Positions 43,657 through 55,957 of a stretch of 64,000 bases of DNA are shown here, piece after piece. Position numbers and translations under genes: made by a program. A model generated the notes under the pieces. That model made no database searches and was not told the DNA's origin. It saw nothing but the letters and a program-made list of their open reading frames with translations. Location: positions 6,949,001-7,013,000 of the forward strand of contig NC_088915.1 in NCBI RefSeq assembly GCF_963576675.1, written 5' to 3'. Numbering within the stretch: position 1 is the first letter of the stretch; the number at the start of each line of letters is the position of its first letter. This DNA is from Euphorbia lathyris. Lineage: Eukaryota > Streptophyta > Magnoliopsida > Malpighiales > Euphorbiaceae.

Positions 43657-45936
43657 ATGTTTAGGAGTTCTTCATCATCTTCTAGATCAACCTCTGAACT
43701 CTTTAATTCGACCCTTTCTCCTGAAATTGTAGTTAATTTTAGTTGGACCACTTCGTCATCGGAAAATTCATCTCCCTCTAAGGACACAATTAGCTCCGAT
43801 TTAGCTGGGTTATGTAACTCGGCGCGTAATCGTTATCAAACCCGTTCAACCAGAAGCCAAACTCTTTCTACTTCTGTCTCCGATACTGCTCTGGCCGTTA
43901 AGCCTTGGTGTTTTCCGGGAATAATGGCTTCTCCTTCCGTCCAACCCAGGAAAAAGAATCCTCGAGCGGAGTCTACTCCGTCTCGTATGAGTGCCGCGGA
44001 TTTAGCGGACCTGGCGGATCGCTTCCTTTGGATTGATAATTACGAGACTCAGTTAGCCGCAGCCCATCAACGACCCTCCTGTCCGCCTAGTGGTTTTCTA
44101 ACCGTATATTGTAGTCATGTAGAGAGAGGGTTCTGACTTCCTCTCCCAAAGATGATGGCGGACATCCTCTCTTACTTCGATATTACTGCCAGCCAACTAC
44201 ACCCCAACGGTTGGCTGGACATCGCTTTAGACTGCTACCTCGCCTCAAATTTAGGAGTGGTATATACGGGTCGTGTCTTTAGAGCTTTCCATAAACCCTC
44301 AAAACGGAAGTCCGAGTCTTACCTCACTTTCACAAAATTTGGAGTGTATTCGCCATTCAGTGACAAAATGTCCAATGTCCACTGTTGGGATGAGAAATTC
44401 TTCTATGTGAAGATAAAAGAGGGCGAATCACTGGGTTTTCCCTCGTTTTGGAATCCCAAGCCTTTACACATGACGATCGATATGCGAATATTGACCGATA
44501 GCGATGAAGTGGTGGCGGAGCTCATGAAGAAGGTCAAGGCGGATGCATGGACATATGCGGACGCTTTAGCCTTCATGATGAGTGATATACCGTTGATTCG
44601 CCGAGAGGGGGAGCAGTTCATTTACTCCAAGATTGCGCAATTTGATCAAGGTAACTTTTATTTCTTCTTGAACCTTGATTACTTTATTGTGTTCTTTGGC
44701 AGGGGTTTATCTAAGGCCAATCACGCTATTGCAGAGAAGCGTAGGAAGTTCCTAGAAGCTGAGGCGCGTAGGAAAGATCAAGCAGCGAATCCCCAAAAGG
44801 ATGCCGGGAAACGTCCCGCTAGAGCAATGGTTGACCCGCCACTAAAAAGGAGGAAGCCTACAGCTACTGGAGGCCCTAAGCTTATGGCGGATGCCATAAA
44901 GTCCGCAATGCTCGCAGTGGAGATGGAACAGGTAGGTTGTCTTTTTATTTTTCCCTATTCATCAAGTTTAGGATCTGAGTTTTGATCCTTGAATATTTGT
45001 GTAGATGGCGAAGCCTGATCTGGGCGGATACTGGTCCGCCAAGTATGGGGCCCAAGGATCTTTGGAGAATGAGTCCGTTATAAACGACCTAGATGAGGCT
45101 CTGGGCCAGTTGGGCGAAGTGCAAAGGAATCAGAACCAGATCCCCGGTTCCACTCATGCGCAAAAGGGGAAAAAAGAACTCCTCACGGTAAGCCCCCCGA
45201 CTAAAAAGGATTTCTTTTTATAGACAACGTTGTTCCTTTGCTCTTTTCTTTTGACGAAACTGTTTGTCTTTGATAGATGTACACTCGCATACGTGCTATG
45301 GAGGCTGAGCTCCTTCAAGGCGTGGCGGATAAGGCCACCATTGAAAAGTTGGAGAAAGAGGTAGCGGATGCCAATACGAACCTCGCCTCTGCCAATGCAA
45401 ACATTGCCTCAGCCGTGTCCGCCTTGGCTCTTAAAGACACAGAGATCAAGAAGCTAAAGGACAAGATCGCGACAGACGCTAAGAACTATGAGGTGGCTAT
45501 AGGAAAGGCAGAGTATACGGCTGGTGAGCAAGCTTTCTATTATGGCGAACTGCTCATGGCGTACATCTCCCTGGCACATCCCGAGATTGATTTCACAGAC
45601 CCGCAGTTCGCCGTCCCAGACCCAGATGATGTAGCCAAATATAACAAAATACCAGACGCTAAGGACTACCTCCGTGATTATGTTCGGAGATGGATGAAGG
45701 GACCCATGGAAGAAAGCAAACCCCCCACTGACGTCGAGCTAGTGGAGCTTGAGGAAGTGCCCCCCAAGGCGGGTGAAGAACCGATCATCGATAACGCCCT
45801 TCCTCTTGGTCCAACATCTTCCGTGGAGAAGGAGGTACCCTTTGTAGGCGTATCTGAGGCTATGGAGAAGGAAGCTTCTCAAGCAAGTGCCGTAAGCGAG
45901 AAGAGTGCAAAGGAGGATGATCCCATTATTACTTAG
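43657..45936 (+). pseudogene. Antisense multi-exon gene in TatC (gypsy-type transposon protein, Transposase_28-like)
   Basis: Exon A (43657-44931) encodes a Ser-rich N-terminus and a core, MADILSYFDITASQLHPNGW... GRVFRAFHKPSK... FGVYSPFSDK... CWDEKFFYVK, which resembles the plant Transposase_28 / putative gypsy-type transposon family. A TGA at 44134-44136 breaks it. Exon B is 45005-45187 and exon C 45277-45936; introns 44932-45004 (73 nt) and 45188-45276 (89 nt) have GT-AG ends and phase 0. Exon C has a coiled coil (IEKLEKEVADANTNLASANA, then LKDTEIKKLKDKI) and an acidic tail; AATAAA follows at 45956. A GT...AG stretch at 44651-44702 would shift the frame if removed, so I leave it in. The gene runs tail to tail with pol. 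Its role is unknown. Confidence 0.75.
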
Positions 45937-46544
45937 TCTTTTATTCTTGGGTTGTAATAAAAAAACCTTAAGTACAATTTGTTTAATCCTTTATGGCAGC
46001 TACTTATTTTGCTATTACGTTTGCGTAAGTAAATATATAGGCATTTAGGATTTATTTTGAAGTAGGTGGTCAGCCATACTCCATCGTATGAACCTTTGTG
46101 AAGGTTAGAAGCTGTTTTATTCCATTGGAGGAAGTAAAGCTGCCTAGGGGATCAATTTGCTACCTGTCTTTGAGGTAAAGTGATCCACCTGTAGGACTTG
46201 TGAATCCTTTTTTGGGAAGGATGTAAGAGAGTGTAAAAACCTTGCATCCAAGGATCGTTTTAACTCTATCTGAGGAGAAAAAGTAGCTATGAGATATCAG
46301 TACTTTTTAATGCGGAGAGCGTTGGATGCCCCCCTTCTTTTTAAGACTGGAATATTAATATTGTTGTAAGAAAAACTTTAAAAAGAAGATAGAGAATAGA
46401 ACAATTGATGTTTATTGATAGGAGAAATGCTTTATTACAGTAAGCAGGTCTTACATGTGAGCCTCGTTAAAACCTTTAATAAGAAAAACCACATGGGAAA
46501 AAGCTTACTAAAGGAAAAAGAGTACTCAAGACCGTATGCACTCT
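45937..46544. other. TatC spacer between convergent genes
   Basis: There is no gene. AATAAA at 45956-45961 could end the antisense transcript. The rest is AT-rich and unremarkable. Confidence 0.6.
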
Positions 46545-48455
46545 TTATTTTCTGACAAAATATTTGCGGAGATTTTGGAGGTTCCAGGTGCGTGGCAATG
46601 TGTTTCCCTCCATGTCTTGAATTTTAAATGTGGCGAATCCAATCTTGTCTACTATTTGATATGGTCCCGTCCAGGTGAGCCCTAGCTTGCCCTTCCCTTC
46701 TCGAGATTGGATCTTGTCCGCCTTGCGGAGCACAAGGTCTCCCACATTCAGGTCCACAGGTTTGGCATTTTTGTCATGGTAAGCGGCGATCCGCTGCTTG
46801 TATGCCGCTATACGTACATAAGCCTTGTCTCTTCGCTTCTCCACTTGATCAAGACTCTCTGTTAATCTGTGGTTGTTGTCTTCCTCACAATAGAATGCAA
46901 CTCTATCACTTGGGACCAGTATTTCAACTGGGATTACAGCTTTTACACCATGAGAGAGGGCAAATGGCGTTTCTCCTATGGCCGTTCTAGGAGTGGTACG
47001 ATACGCCCATAAGACGCTTGTCAACTGATCCGCCCACTTCTTATCATGTTCCCCTAATCTTTTCTTTATTCCTTTTACGATCGTTCGATTCGTAACTTCA
47101 GTCATACCGTTGGATTGAGGATAATAAACGGAGGCGAATCTGTTCAAAATGCCCAATTTCTCACAGAAAGTTTTGAACTCGCCACAGTTGAACTGTGTTC
47201 CGTTATCAGTGATGATGGTGTGGGGTACGCCATATCTTCCCACGATATTGTCTTTAACAAATTCCACCATTCGTTCGGTCGTGATGGAGGAGACAGCTTC
47301 GGCTTCTACCCATTTGGTGAAGTGATCTACTGCCACTACCACATACTTCCTCTGTCTACGAGTAGGAGGAAACGGTCCAACAATGTCAATTCCCCAGATG
47401 GCAAAGGGTCGCCCTTCAATGATAGGCCTCTGGAGATGTTTGGCTATGTGTGATTCATTTGCATGAATCTGACAATTATGGCATGATTCCACCAATTTTT
47501 GTGCATCAAGCTCGGCAGTAGGCCAATAGAATCCTGCTAACCTGGATTTCTTTAAGATAGTGGCGGATGCCTCATGGGCTCCACATGATCCCTCGTGCAG
47601 CTCCTTGAGGACTTGTTGTCCTTCTTCTGGCAGAATACATTTTAACCAAGGATGGCTAAATGACTTTCTATAGAGGCAATCATTGATCATGGAGAAATAG
47701 GCTGCTTTCCTGACGATCCACCGAGCCTCCTCCTTATCGATGGGTAGAGCTCCATCTGACAAATACTGGCGAAGGTCTGTCCGCCAATCATCTTCTACTG
47801 TTGTGAGTAAGGATACTTCTTCGGAGACGAATGCCGGAGCTGCTTTAACCTCAAAGGGACACTGCGGATCTGTCCAGCTTTCCTCACTGGAAGCCATTTT
47901 TGCTAGGTGGTCGGCTTCAGTGTTTGATTCTCGGGGCACATGGACCAATTCCCATTTGGTTTCTTTAGCTTCGAGGTGGTCCAGCAACTTTTTGACCTCG
48001 GCAACATATTTGGCCAGAACGTCATCCTTCACCTCATAATTTTTGATCACTTGATTGACCATCAAATTGGAGTCACTATGGATCACGGTCCACTCAGGAG
48101 TGATTTCCTTAAGCAGGCGTAACCCTAATATTAGAGCCTCATATTCTGCGGCATTGTTGGTGGCATGGAAATCCAACCTTGCTGCGTACCACAATTTTAT
48201 GTATTGGGGGCCTTTGATCACGATACCTATGCCAGCTCCATCTGCAGAGGAAGCCCCATCCGTGTACATCGTCCACTCCTCTACTGGAGATTTAGGGAGA
48301 TTCACCCCTTCTTCTGTGAATTCATTCACAAAGTCTGCCAAGACCTGACTTTTTAAGGCGGTCCTGCTCTCATATCGCACATCAAATTCTCCGAGGCGAA
48401 TTGCCCATTCCATCAATCTCCCTGAAGTGTCCGGCTTTTGCAATACCTTTCTCAT
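46545..48455 (-). pseudogene. TatC RNase H and integrase
   Basis: The 636 codons first give an RNase H with MYTDGASSADGAG, NNAAEYEALILGL and IHSDSNLMVNQV, and later RESNTEADHLA. This is the second, cellular-type RNase H found in Tat elements. Integrase follows with the zinc-site part CHNCQIH, catalytic acids in GIDIVGPF and ITDNGTQF, and the Glu in QSNGMTEVTNRT. A C-terminal segment (VGDLVLRKADK... WTGPYQIVDKI) resembles the usual gypsy integrase tail. The frame is that of the upstream RT ORF, separated by a TAG at 48491-48489. The ORF ends the polyprotein. Confidence 0.93.
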
Positions 48456-48488
48456 GGGTATATTCGTACGAACTATGACAGTGTGGGC

Positions 48489-49523
48489 CTAGAAGTATGG
48501 CCTAAGGCGGATTACCGTGGTGACGACGGCCAGAGCCATTTTATCAAGTTTAGAATACCTGGTTTCAGCATCCTTCAAAACTTTGCTCACATAATAGATA
48601 GGATACTGCTGGCCATCCTCTTCTCTTATCATGACTGTGCACACAACTTTCTCTGTAACTGAGACATACATGTAGAGATTTTCACCTTTTAGAGGTCGGC
48701 TCATCATGGGCGGTTCCGTGAGAAACCGTTTGATCCCCTCGAGAGCCCTTTCACAATCCTCATTCCACTCGAATGCCTTTTGCTTCTTGATGACTTCATA
48801 AAAGGGCTGACACCTACGAGCTGAACAGGAAATAAACCTGCCCAAGGCCACGATCCGCCCGTTGAGGCGTTTCACTTCCCTGATGTTCCGTGGTGCCTGC
48901 ATTTCCAGAACGGCCTTAACTTTGTCGGGATTTGGGCTCACTCCTTTTTCACTAATCATGAATCCCAGAAACTTTCCGTATGTCGCACCAAAAGTACATT
49001 TTTCTGGATTCAACTTAATATTGTGGCGTCGAAGTACGGCCAGTACCTCCCTTACATCGTCCGCATGCTTCTCCACAGTGGTGCTTTTGATGATCATGTC
49101 ATCTACATAGACGGAGTAGTTATCACCTTTGCTTTTTGCGAATATCTTGTTCATCATCCGCTGATAGGTGGCTCCTGCGTTTTTTAGCCCAAAGGGCATG
49201 ACTTTGAAGCAATAAGTGGCTTGGTGAGTCACGAACGAGGTTTTGATTCTATCGGAAGGCTCCATGGGGATTTGATGATAACTCGACTTTACGTCTGTAA
49301 AGGAATACATAGCATGTCCGGCGGTTCCATCTACGAGTATGTCAATACACGACAAAGGATAGTTGTCTTTGGGACAAGCTTTGTTGAGATCCGTAAAGTC
49401 AATACACATGCGGTAAGATCCGCCCGCCTTCTTCACCAAAACGACGTTCGCCAACCATTGAGTATAAAGTACCTCCTCAATGGCGTCCGCCCGTTGGAGC
49501 TTGGTGATCTCTTCCTCTATCAC
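48489..49523 (-). pseudogene. TatC reverse transcriptase
   Basis: The domain reads NVVLVKKAGGSYRMCIDFTD, LNKACPKDNYPL, MPFGLKNAGATYQRMMN and the catalytic YVDDMIIKS, then LGFMISEKG and the gypsy-type RNase H start. A TAG at 49529-49527 upstream and another at 48491-48489 downstream separate it from its neighbours, all in one frame. All motifs needed for polymerisation are present. It copies element RNA to DNA. Confidence 0.93.
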
Positions 49524-49526
49524 CTT

Positions 49527-50135
49527 CTATCTTTCAAGACCATGGTTTCTCCGCTTCTGAGCTACGGGAACTGCATCTTTGTCAATGTTAAGCTTGTGAG
49601 TGATCACGTCTGGACTGATCCCGGGAAGGATCTCATCCTTCCATGCAAAGACGTCCTCCGCTTCATGGAGAACCTTAGTGATTGCGTCTTTAATTTCTCC
49701 TTTTAGCCCTTTAGCCATTCGCACCTGTTTTTCATCCGCCATGAGGTACATTTCCGTCTCGCCCAAGGCCATTGTGACGAGCTCTTCTTCATCCTCCTTC
49801 TTAGATTGGGGGCGGATCATTAGGGATGCCGAATACGTCTCCTGAGCCATTTTTTGGCTCCCTCTGATCATTACACCTCCCTTGGCCGTGGGGATGTAAA
49901 GCGTTAAATGGCATATGGAGATAAGGGCTGCTGCTTCGGAAATAAAGGGCCGTCCAAGGATGATATTGTAAGCTAACTGACCATCTAAGACAGAAAATTC
50001 TAGATCACCTTTCCAAACCTGATCATCGTCTGCAAGCTCACAATCCAAAGTGACTTGGCCTTTTGTTTGGATGGTGTGTCCTGCCACTCCCAGGATATCT
50101 ACCACAGTTGGCTCTACTTGGACTGGATCAATCAT
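49527..50135 (-). pseudogene. TatC protease C-terminus and linker
   Basis: The ORF continues the protease fold (VDILGVAGHTIQTKGQVTLD, EFSVLDGQLAYNIILGRPF) and the linker to reverse transcriptase (ISPDVITHKLNIDKDAVPVA). A TGA at 50153-50151 parts it from the catalytic DTGSS segment. The context CGA or similar to TGA fits a C-to-T change. Confidence 0.85.
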
Positions 50136-50150
50136 AAGTTTGGCGAAAGC

Positions 50151-51053
50151 TCATCTGGTGATGACATTGCATGAACTCCCAGTATCTATCATCACTCTTT
50201 TCATCTCCCAGCCTTCCACCATCATAGTAACGACCAATGCATCCGCATGGGGAGAGATCTCAGGACCTACATCGGCAAAGGGGCGATTCAACGATGCCCT
50301 GTCAAGAGCGGTGGTCTTTGCCTTTTTCAGCATTGGTTGGTATCCATGTCCGCCTGCTATGACATTAATGGTACCCTTTCCCTTCTTCTTTGGGTCTTCT
50401 CTGGATCTATCGCCATCTCCCTTCTTGCCATCATTTTGGATGAACCGATCCAATTTGCCTCTCTTAATGAGACGCTCAATTTCCCGAGCTAACTCCCAAC
50501 ACGCATCGGTGTCATGGCCATTTTTCCTGTGATATTTACAATAATTTTTAGGATTTTTACCAGTATTGGTGTACTCCCCCCCTTTTGGTTCGGGGTATGA
50601 AATGCTCCGCTTATGTTGACTGTTCTCAATCCACATAAGCACTTCACTTTTGGAAGCATTGAGAGGTGTGAAGGAGGTGACAAATACCGATTTGTTTTTA
50701 GAACCTCTTCGCCTACATCGAGAGGAGGAATCCTGATGTTTGTCCTTTTCCTTATCTCGGTGACGAGATTCGCCTTTGTCCCTCCCAGGCGGAGATGCTG
50801 ATTCACGGCGAAGGTCATCTACCTCCATAAAGTCCTTACAGCGCTCTATTAGTTCTGCCATACTGGTAGGCTTCTTGCGAATTAGATCCTCCTGTAAACT
50901 CTTACAAGTGGTATTTTTTACCAGAGATTCCACTGCCATGGAGATATCTACATCCACAATTTGTATACACAATTTGTTGAAGGAGTTTATGTAATCTCGA
51001 AGGGATTCATTCGCCTTCTGCTTTAATTCAAAGAGCTTCCTGGACTTGACCAC
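50151..51053 (-). pseudogene. TatC gag C-terminus and protease active site
   Basis: It starts in the gag core (LRDYINSFNKLCIQIVDVDI, TSMAELIERCKDFMEVDD), has a CX2HX4HX4C knuckle (CKYHRKNGHDTDAC) and ends with the aspartic protease active site VMIDTGSSCNVI. It is in frame with the gag N-terminal ORF, with a TAA at 51137-51135 between. Confidence 0.9.
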
Positions 51054-51134
51054 CAGAGGAATACAGCCAGCGAATTTAGCACAAAATTCTCGGCTTAGTT
51101 GGTCCCAACTATCTATCGAGCCTGGTGGTAATGA

Positions 51135-52298
51135 TTAGAACCAGCCATAAGCGGGACCTCCTAACGTGGTGACAAACATTTTGCACAGCACTGGCTCAGT
51201 TGCACGGTTGAGGCGAAGCAATATTCGGTATTTTCGGACATGGGCCTCTGGGTTGTCAACACCCGTGTATATGGCGAGATTTGGTATTTTGAAATGCCTA
51301 TCCGTTTCTTCTGCCTCAATCCAAGCCGTGAAGGGCGAATCCCGATTGGCGAACGGATTGTGCCTGGCGTTCTCCTCATTCATGCGGAGCACCGCTGCTC
51401 GAACTCTGTCGTTAAAATTCTCCGGATCTGCCCTTGGGCGACCCTTTTGTGGAGATCTACTTGGAGAAGATGATGAACTAGATCCCGAAGATGGATCTGA
51501 AGGTGATCGCCCGCCACGTCTGCCTCCGTTTCCACGTCCGCCACTTCCTCCACCTCCATCTCTTCCACCCGGGGGAGCCTGACCGTTGCCCCCTCCAGAG
51601 CCTCCTGAAGGAACGTGTCCATCATTCCTGTGGTGTGGTGGTGGTGGTGTGCTTGGATGTGGCGCGTCTACTGGCCTTTTGCTCTGTCTACGCCCAGTAG
51701 GTGGGGGTGATCGGCCCTTGCGGGAGGATCTCGGTCTTCGGGGCGAGGGCGATTCGGACCGCCTACTTTTCTCTTTTCTACGTTTTTTGTGTTTTTGCCC
51801 CTCCGAGCCACCCAAGGAGAGATTTGACCGTGGTCGCCTTGGGATACCCGATCCGTCCAGATTGATCCCATGGCTAGTAAATCCGCCTGCTAGAGTTTGA
51901 TTGTTCCTTTGACTTCCTCCTGCGCCAGTAGGGAATAACTCTCGATTGATCGGTCGTTCTCCCAACGCTGCCGTGGTAGTTACAATAGATTCTGTATTGT
52001 GGGCTTGGAGAAACGAAGAATTGTGGGCATTTGGTCCCAAATTCATCTGGGGCCAAGAAGATATCATAGATGAAGGCGCTAAACTCCAAACCGGAGGAAT
52101 GGTCATAAACGATCGTAGGCGATCACCTGTTTTAGAGCCAAATCTTTCCCTTATAGCTTCCACACACATGTTAATGAATGCGTCCGGGGGCATACTACTT
52201 TCAGCTTGTATTGTGGGAATATTCGAATCAGTGCGGCCAGCACTCGTTATTGGCGGTGTTTCAACCCTTGAGGAGGGGTTATGATCTCCATTTGTCAT
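51135..52298 (-). pseudogene. TatC gag N-terminal part
   Basis: The 387 codons begin MTNGDHNPSSRV, 65 bases from the 5' LTR. The middle is rich in Arg, Ser, Pro and Gly (RRSESPSPRRPRSSRKG, GGGGSGGRGNGGRRGG), then gag homology begins (FTAWIEAEETDRHFKIPNLA, TLGGPAYGWF). The basic region may bind RNA. It ends at an in-frame TAA where LPPGSIDSW should follow. Confidence 0.88.
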
Positions 52299-52342
52299 AT
52301 TTCTTATAACCGTGAATGAAAACCCTTTATTTGTTTAAGGAT

Positions 52343-52360
52343 TCCACGTTCACCGCACCA
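52343..52360 (-). promoter_or_regulatory. TatC primer binding site (tRNA-Phe-like)
   Basis: The minus strand reads TGGTGCGGTGAACGTGGA two bases from the 5' LTR. It matches the complement of the plant tRNA-Phe 3' end (TGGTGCGGTGAGCGTGGA, from general knowledge) with one mismatch. Confidence 0.65.
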
Positions 52361-52362
52361 AT

Positions 52363-52840
52363 TGATGACAAGTAGAGAAATTCCGATCAACTTCAGTCCC
52401 TGTGGGGGCGTCGTTGGGTTCGACGGGGGGAAGCTCCGATGCCAAAGTCAGTAAGGATGAACAGAAAGGCAAACTGAAGTGACAAAGGGTAAAGGATATG
52501 TGTGTGTGTACCTGGATAGCCTGAGACGTAGGCTATATATAGCTAGAAAGTCGTAACCTTCAGAAACTAGAAAGCCTCCATTAATGCTCCATTAATGGTG
52601 GTTACAAGTTATCCTTAAGCTGGCGGTTAGCTAATTGATAGCTCATTAATGGTCTTTATGGCCAGGTCAGCTCAGCCGTTATAATGGCGAATGAGTGTCC
52701 AAGGAGATTCGCCTCATAGGTTCGCCAGCGGATCTCTTTTAATGGGCCCTTGGAGATCCGGTGATCCGCCAGGCGGATCTCATCAATACGCGGCGTTTCC
52801 TTAGGTGAATATCCCCTTAAGTCCTCGGGATAATATCTCA
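52363..52840 (-). repeat. TatC 5' LTR
   Basis: It has the same ends and length as the 3' LTR. By eye 8 differences are visible, 7 of them transitions. Confidence 0.93.
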
Positions 52841-52936
52841 ATTGTATCAATAGTTTTGGGTTAATGGCCAGCACAACAAAATACATCAAGAAAAGAATAC
52901 AAGTTTTAAAAGCTAAATCTAGCAATTCTAGTCAAG

Positions 52937-55900
52937 CTATTTTTTTTTGTAGTTGACTTGGGCAGAATGCTCTTTGGCTTTTCCCTTTTGTTTCTGCTGA
53001 CTTCCAGATGCTTCTCCTGTATGCTGAGTTCTACCAGCTTGTTCTTTCTCCCCCATTTTGCCAGCATCGGGTGGAGGAGGAATGAAGGTGTCGTTGAGGG
53101 CAGCACGAGTTAATCTCACGGAATATGCCTTAAGCTTTTTCGTGCTTTCATTGAGACCATAAAAAACGGGAACACCATCATCCAGGACAAAATGGGGAAC
53201 CCTGACCGAGGCACTGAGCATACTCAGAATATATTCTTGAAACTTCCCAACCCAGGTTATAGTATCAGTCAGCATGGCATAGGCTTGATGAAAGATTTTA
53301 AGCAAGGTCGAGTCATAATACTGACGTTGAACATTCGTGTGACGCGTATGTTTGAAGATGGATTGGGAGTATTGCAGAAGCTCATTTGTCTTGAGTTGGT
53401 CAGTTTCCATCTCTTCCTTACTCAAGTTGAGTAGACGGACAGCCTCACTAATTTGCTCAATGGAGCATTAGGAGGAGGAAGAGAGTTGCTCGTTTGTCTT
53501 GGCTAGTTCAGAATGAAGCTGGGTAAAGAGATTATGGACCTCAGCAGAGGTGGCATATATTGAGTTCGCAGCTGACAGGTTTTGAAATTGACCCTGGAAA
53601 GAGTTTATGTGATTTACCATAGTCAGTTGGAGTTCGGCTCGCTTTACTAGTGATTCTTGCTTGGGCTGTTGAGATTGGAGAGATGTCATAACACTCAGAA
53701 GATCCTTAAGACCTTTGATTTCTGTGAGAAGCTGAGTGACAGACGAAAGTTGAGTTTGCTCAACATGAACTGACCCAACGGCTTCGACATTGGATTAATG
53801 AAGATCCCTGAGTAAGGCTTGAGCTGAGTCAATGATTCTTCGACCAAACTCAGTGGCGTGCAGGTAAGTATAGGATGCATCAATGGTTGGCCCAGATGCC
53901 GGAATATGAGTAGCACCAGATGGAGGAGGTGATTGGTGTTGTTCATTGTTTGAAGTGCCAACGTGATCAGTGGCTGGACTTTTATTCTGACTACCAGTAG
54001 GAATTGACTGGTTGATATTCTGCTCTTGAGGATGTGGAAGAAGTTGATCGGCATAGTCATTTACTTGCTCAGAGTCAGGCTGAAGCTGACTAGATGGAGG
54101 AGGTGGATGAGATTCAGAACTGACCTGAGCAGGTGTTTCCTTTGCTATCTCAGTATGTTGAGGAGCAGGGACTTCGAGCACTTGCTCGGTATCAACTTGA
54201 CCTTGAGTAGCAATTGAGTCGGCATGTTCCTTAGGTTGAGAAACAGAGGCTTGCTTTTGCTGTTGCTCTGGTGGAGAAAACTCAGTGGGATTGGAGAAGA
54301 ATTTGAACTGCATATCAGAGAGATCAGTTATGGGATCCCGTAGAGGTGAGTCACCCAGAAGGTCAATAACTGGGGATTTATGAGCCTTCTTCTTAAGTCT
54401 CCTCAATTTCTTAGTTTTTGGAGGAGAGGGGTCAGCTTGAATAGAGTCAATTGAGTCAGAAGGTGAAGTTACCCCTAGATCAACATGATCCTTTGCTGTT
54501 GGCTCAACTTGTTCTTCAACCTGCTCAGTGTTGGTTGTTTCATATTGCTCAACATCTGCTGTCTCCTCAGCATCAAACTGACCTCCGAGATTACCCAATT
54601 CTTCGTCATCTTGGTTAGTGGGGGTCTTCTCAAGATCAATGCCTTGACTTCTCATGAAATGTGAGTCTTCAGAGATAACGACGTCAAGTGGGGGTGCATC
54701 GATAGGACTCAACCCAGAAGAGATCTTCTTCTTCTTTCTCAGTGGTTGCTCAAGAGTGTCCTTTTTTTCTTCTTCCTCAGGCTCAGCTTGCCTTTTGAGG
54801 TTTTCTGCTGACTTAGGCCCAACCTGACCTTGTGCAACTTGAGGCTTTGTTCCTTTGGACACAAACCGAATATTTTTTGATGGAGCATCAGCGTCTTTGG
54901 AAGAGGTTTGAACAGCTTTCCTCTTTCTGTCTTGCTTATCAGCTTGAGCTTTCCTTACTTTCTTTCCTTCTCTAGTCAGCATCCCCTCAGTTTCCTTAAC
55001 AACGGCCCCTTTTCCTTTCTTGGGCACAATCGGTTGGTCGTAGACCAAGCCGAACAATGCAACTGCGGTGATTTCAGTCCCCCAGACATTAATTTCCTCA
55101 ACCAAACTCACTTGATAGTCTTTGAGGATTCTGGTAATAAGGGAGCCTAACCTAAGGGTTCCAGTACTTCTTTGAAAACCACCGATTAGGAAGACTGGCA
55201 TGTTGATCGGCTGGTAGGTCAGCATGTGCCAGATGAAGCACTGCTCGAAGTTCGACGCTGATGAAGTGGAGTTGAGCTTTGGAAAGAGGAAGTTGGTCAG
55301 TATGTAATGGGCCATCTTTTGATTCTGACCCATGGAGGTACTCGAGATTTCCCCGACATGACCGGCAGGTTTGCAAAACTCAGTGGGATAGTCAATTTTA
55401 TCGTGGTCACCTGTTTTTCTAAGTTTAGCTAATTCGGTTTTCAGTTTTAGCAGTTTGGCAAGGTAAGGAGGGTTGATGAAGATATCCTTCCCTTGAACCT
55501 TGGTGACCATATAGTCCCGGTCATCATCAGCGGCTCTTAGGTTAGCGTAGAACTCCTTCACTAACTCAGGATAGGTGGCTTCTCGAATCGAGAACAGCTC
55601 GGTCCAGCCGTTCTTTGAGATCCACTCATAGAAGGGTTGCTCAGCTTCCACAAATTCCTTCGAGAACCAGCGGGAGTGGTCAACCTTATATCCCCTTACG
55701 CTGTCGTAAACTAGGGAGTAGGTACGTTCCATCGGTTTCTTTCCCTTATCCTGCTTCTGTTTCCCTGTCGAGGAGGTGGCTTGGTCAGCGTGGGGTTTCT
55801 TGCTTGGTGTTGTGACCTTAGAATGGTCATGCTGACCTTCTCCTTGAGATTCAGTTGAGGTCTCCTCGTGTTCTTGCTCAGTTTGGTACGATGGATTTTT

Positions 55901-55957
55901 ATCGGAGTGGTTGTCGTTGTAACCGCCTCCGGAGAGATTCTGAGAATCGTTAGACAT
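52937..55957 (-). pseudogene. SireB env-like ORF
   Basis: A single frame of about 1,007 codons starts MSNDSQNLSGGG and is broken by a TAA at 53797-53795 and a TAG near 53470. Residues 90-300 (DHSRWFSKEFVEAEQPFYEW... PINMPVFLIGGFQRS) resemble the plant transposon protein domain often seen in env-like or extra ORFs. The middle is basic then acidic, with Lys-rich signals (PLRKKKK). The end has coiled-coil-like heptads (TQLLTEIKGLKDLLSVMTSL) and the PPPPDAGKMGEKEQ segment shared with SireA. I see no signal peptide or membrane span, so envelope function is not supported. Intron-free. The family is known only by position after pol; function is unknown. Confidence 0.8.

Larger units (their letters stand above)
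42889..52840 (-). mobile_element. TatC: complete Tat-type gypsy retrotransposon
   Basis: Two 478-bp LTRs bound a minus-strand polyprotein (gag, protease, reverse transcriptase, RNase H, integrase) and a plus-strand spliced gene placed between integrase and the 3' LTR. The order RT before integrase is Ty3/gypsy, and the antisense gene places it near the Tat clade. Flanks are ATAGT (42884-42888) and ATTGT (52841-52845), a 4-of-5 match that may be the target duplication. The LTRs differ at about 8 of 478 positions by eye, so the insertion is fairly recent. Five nonsense codons show it is now inactive. Confidence 0.92.

Noticed and set aside
43451..43732. 93-codon ORF before the TatC antisense gene
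   Set aside because: It overlaps the start of the antisense frame in another frame and has no motif. If the possible intron at 43623 is removed it meets a stop at once.
44651..44702. Intron in the TatC antisense gene
   Set aside because: GT and AG ends and a T-rich body are present, but removal of 52 bases would break the frame that is clearly coding on both sides, and the length is short for plants. Not called.
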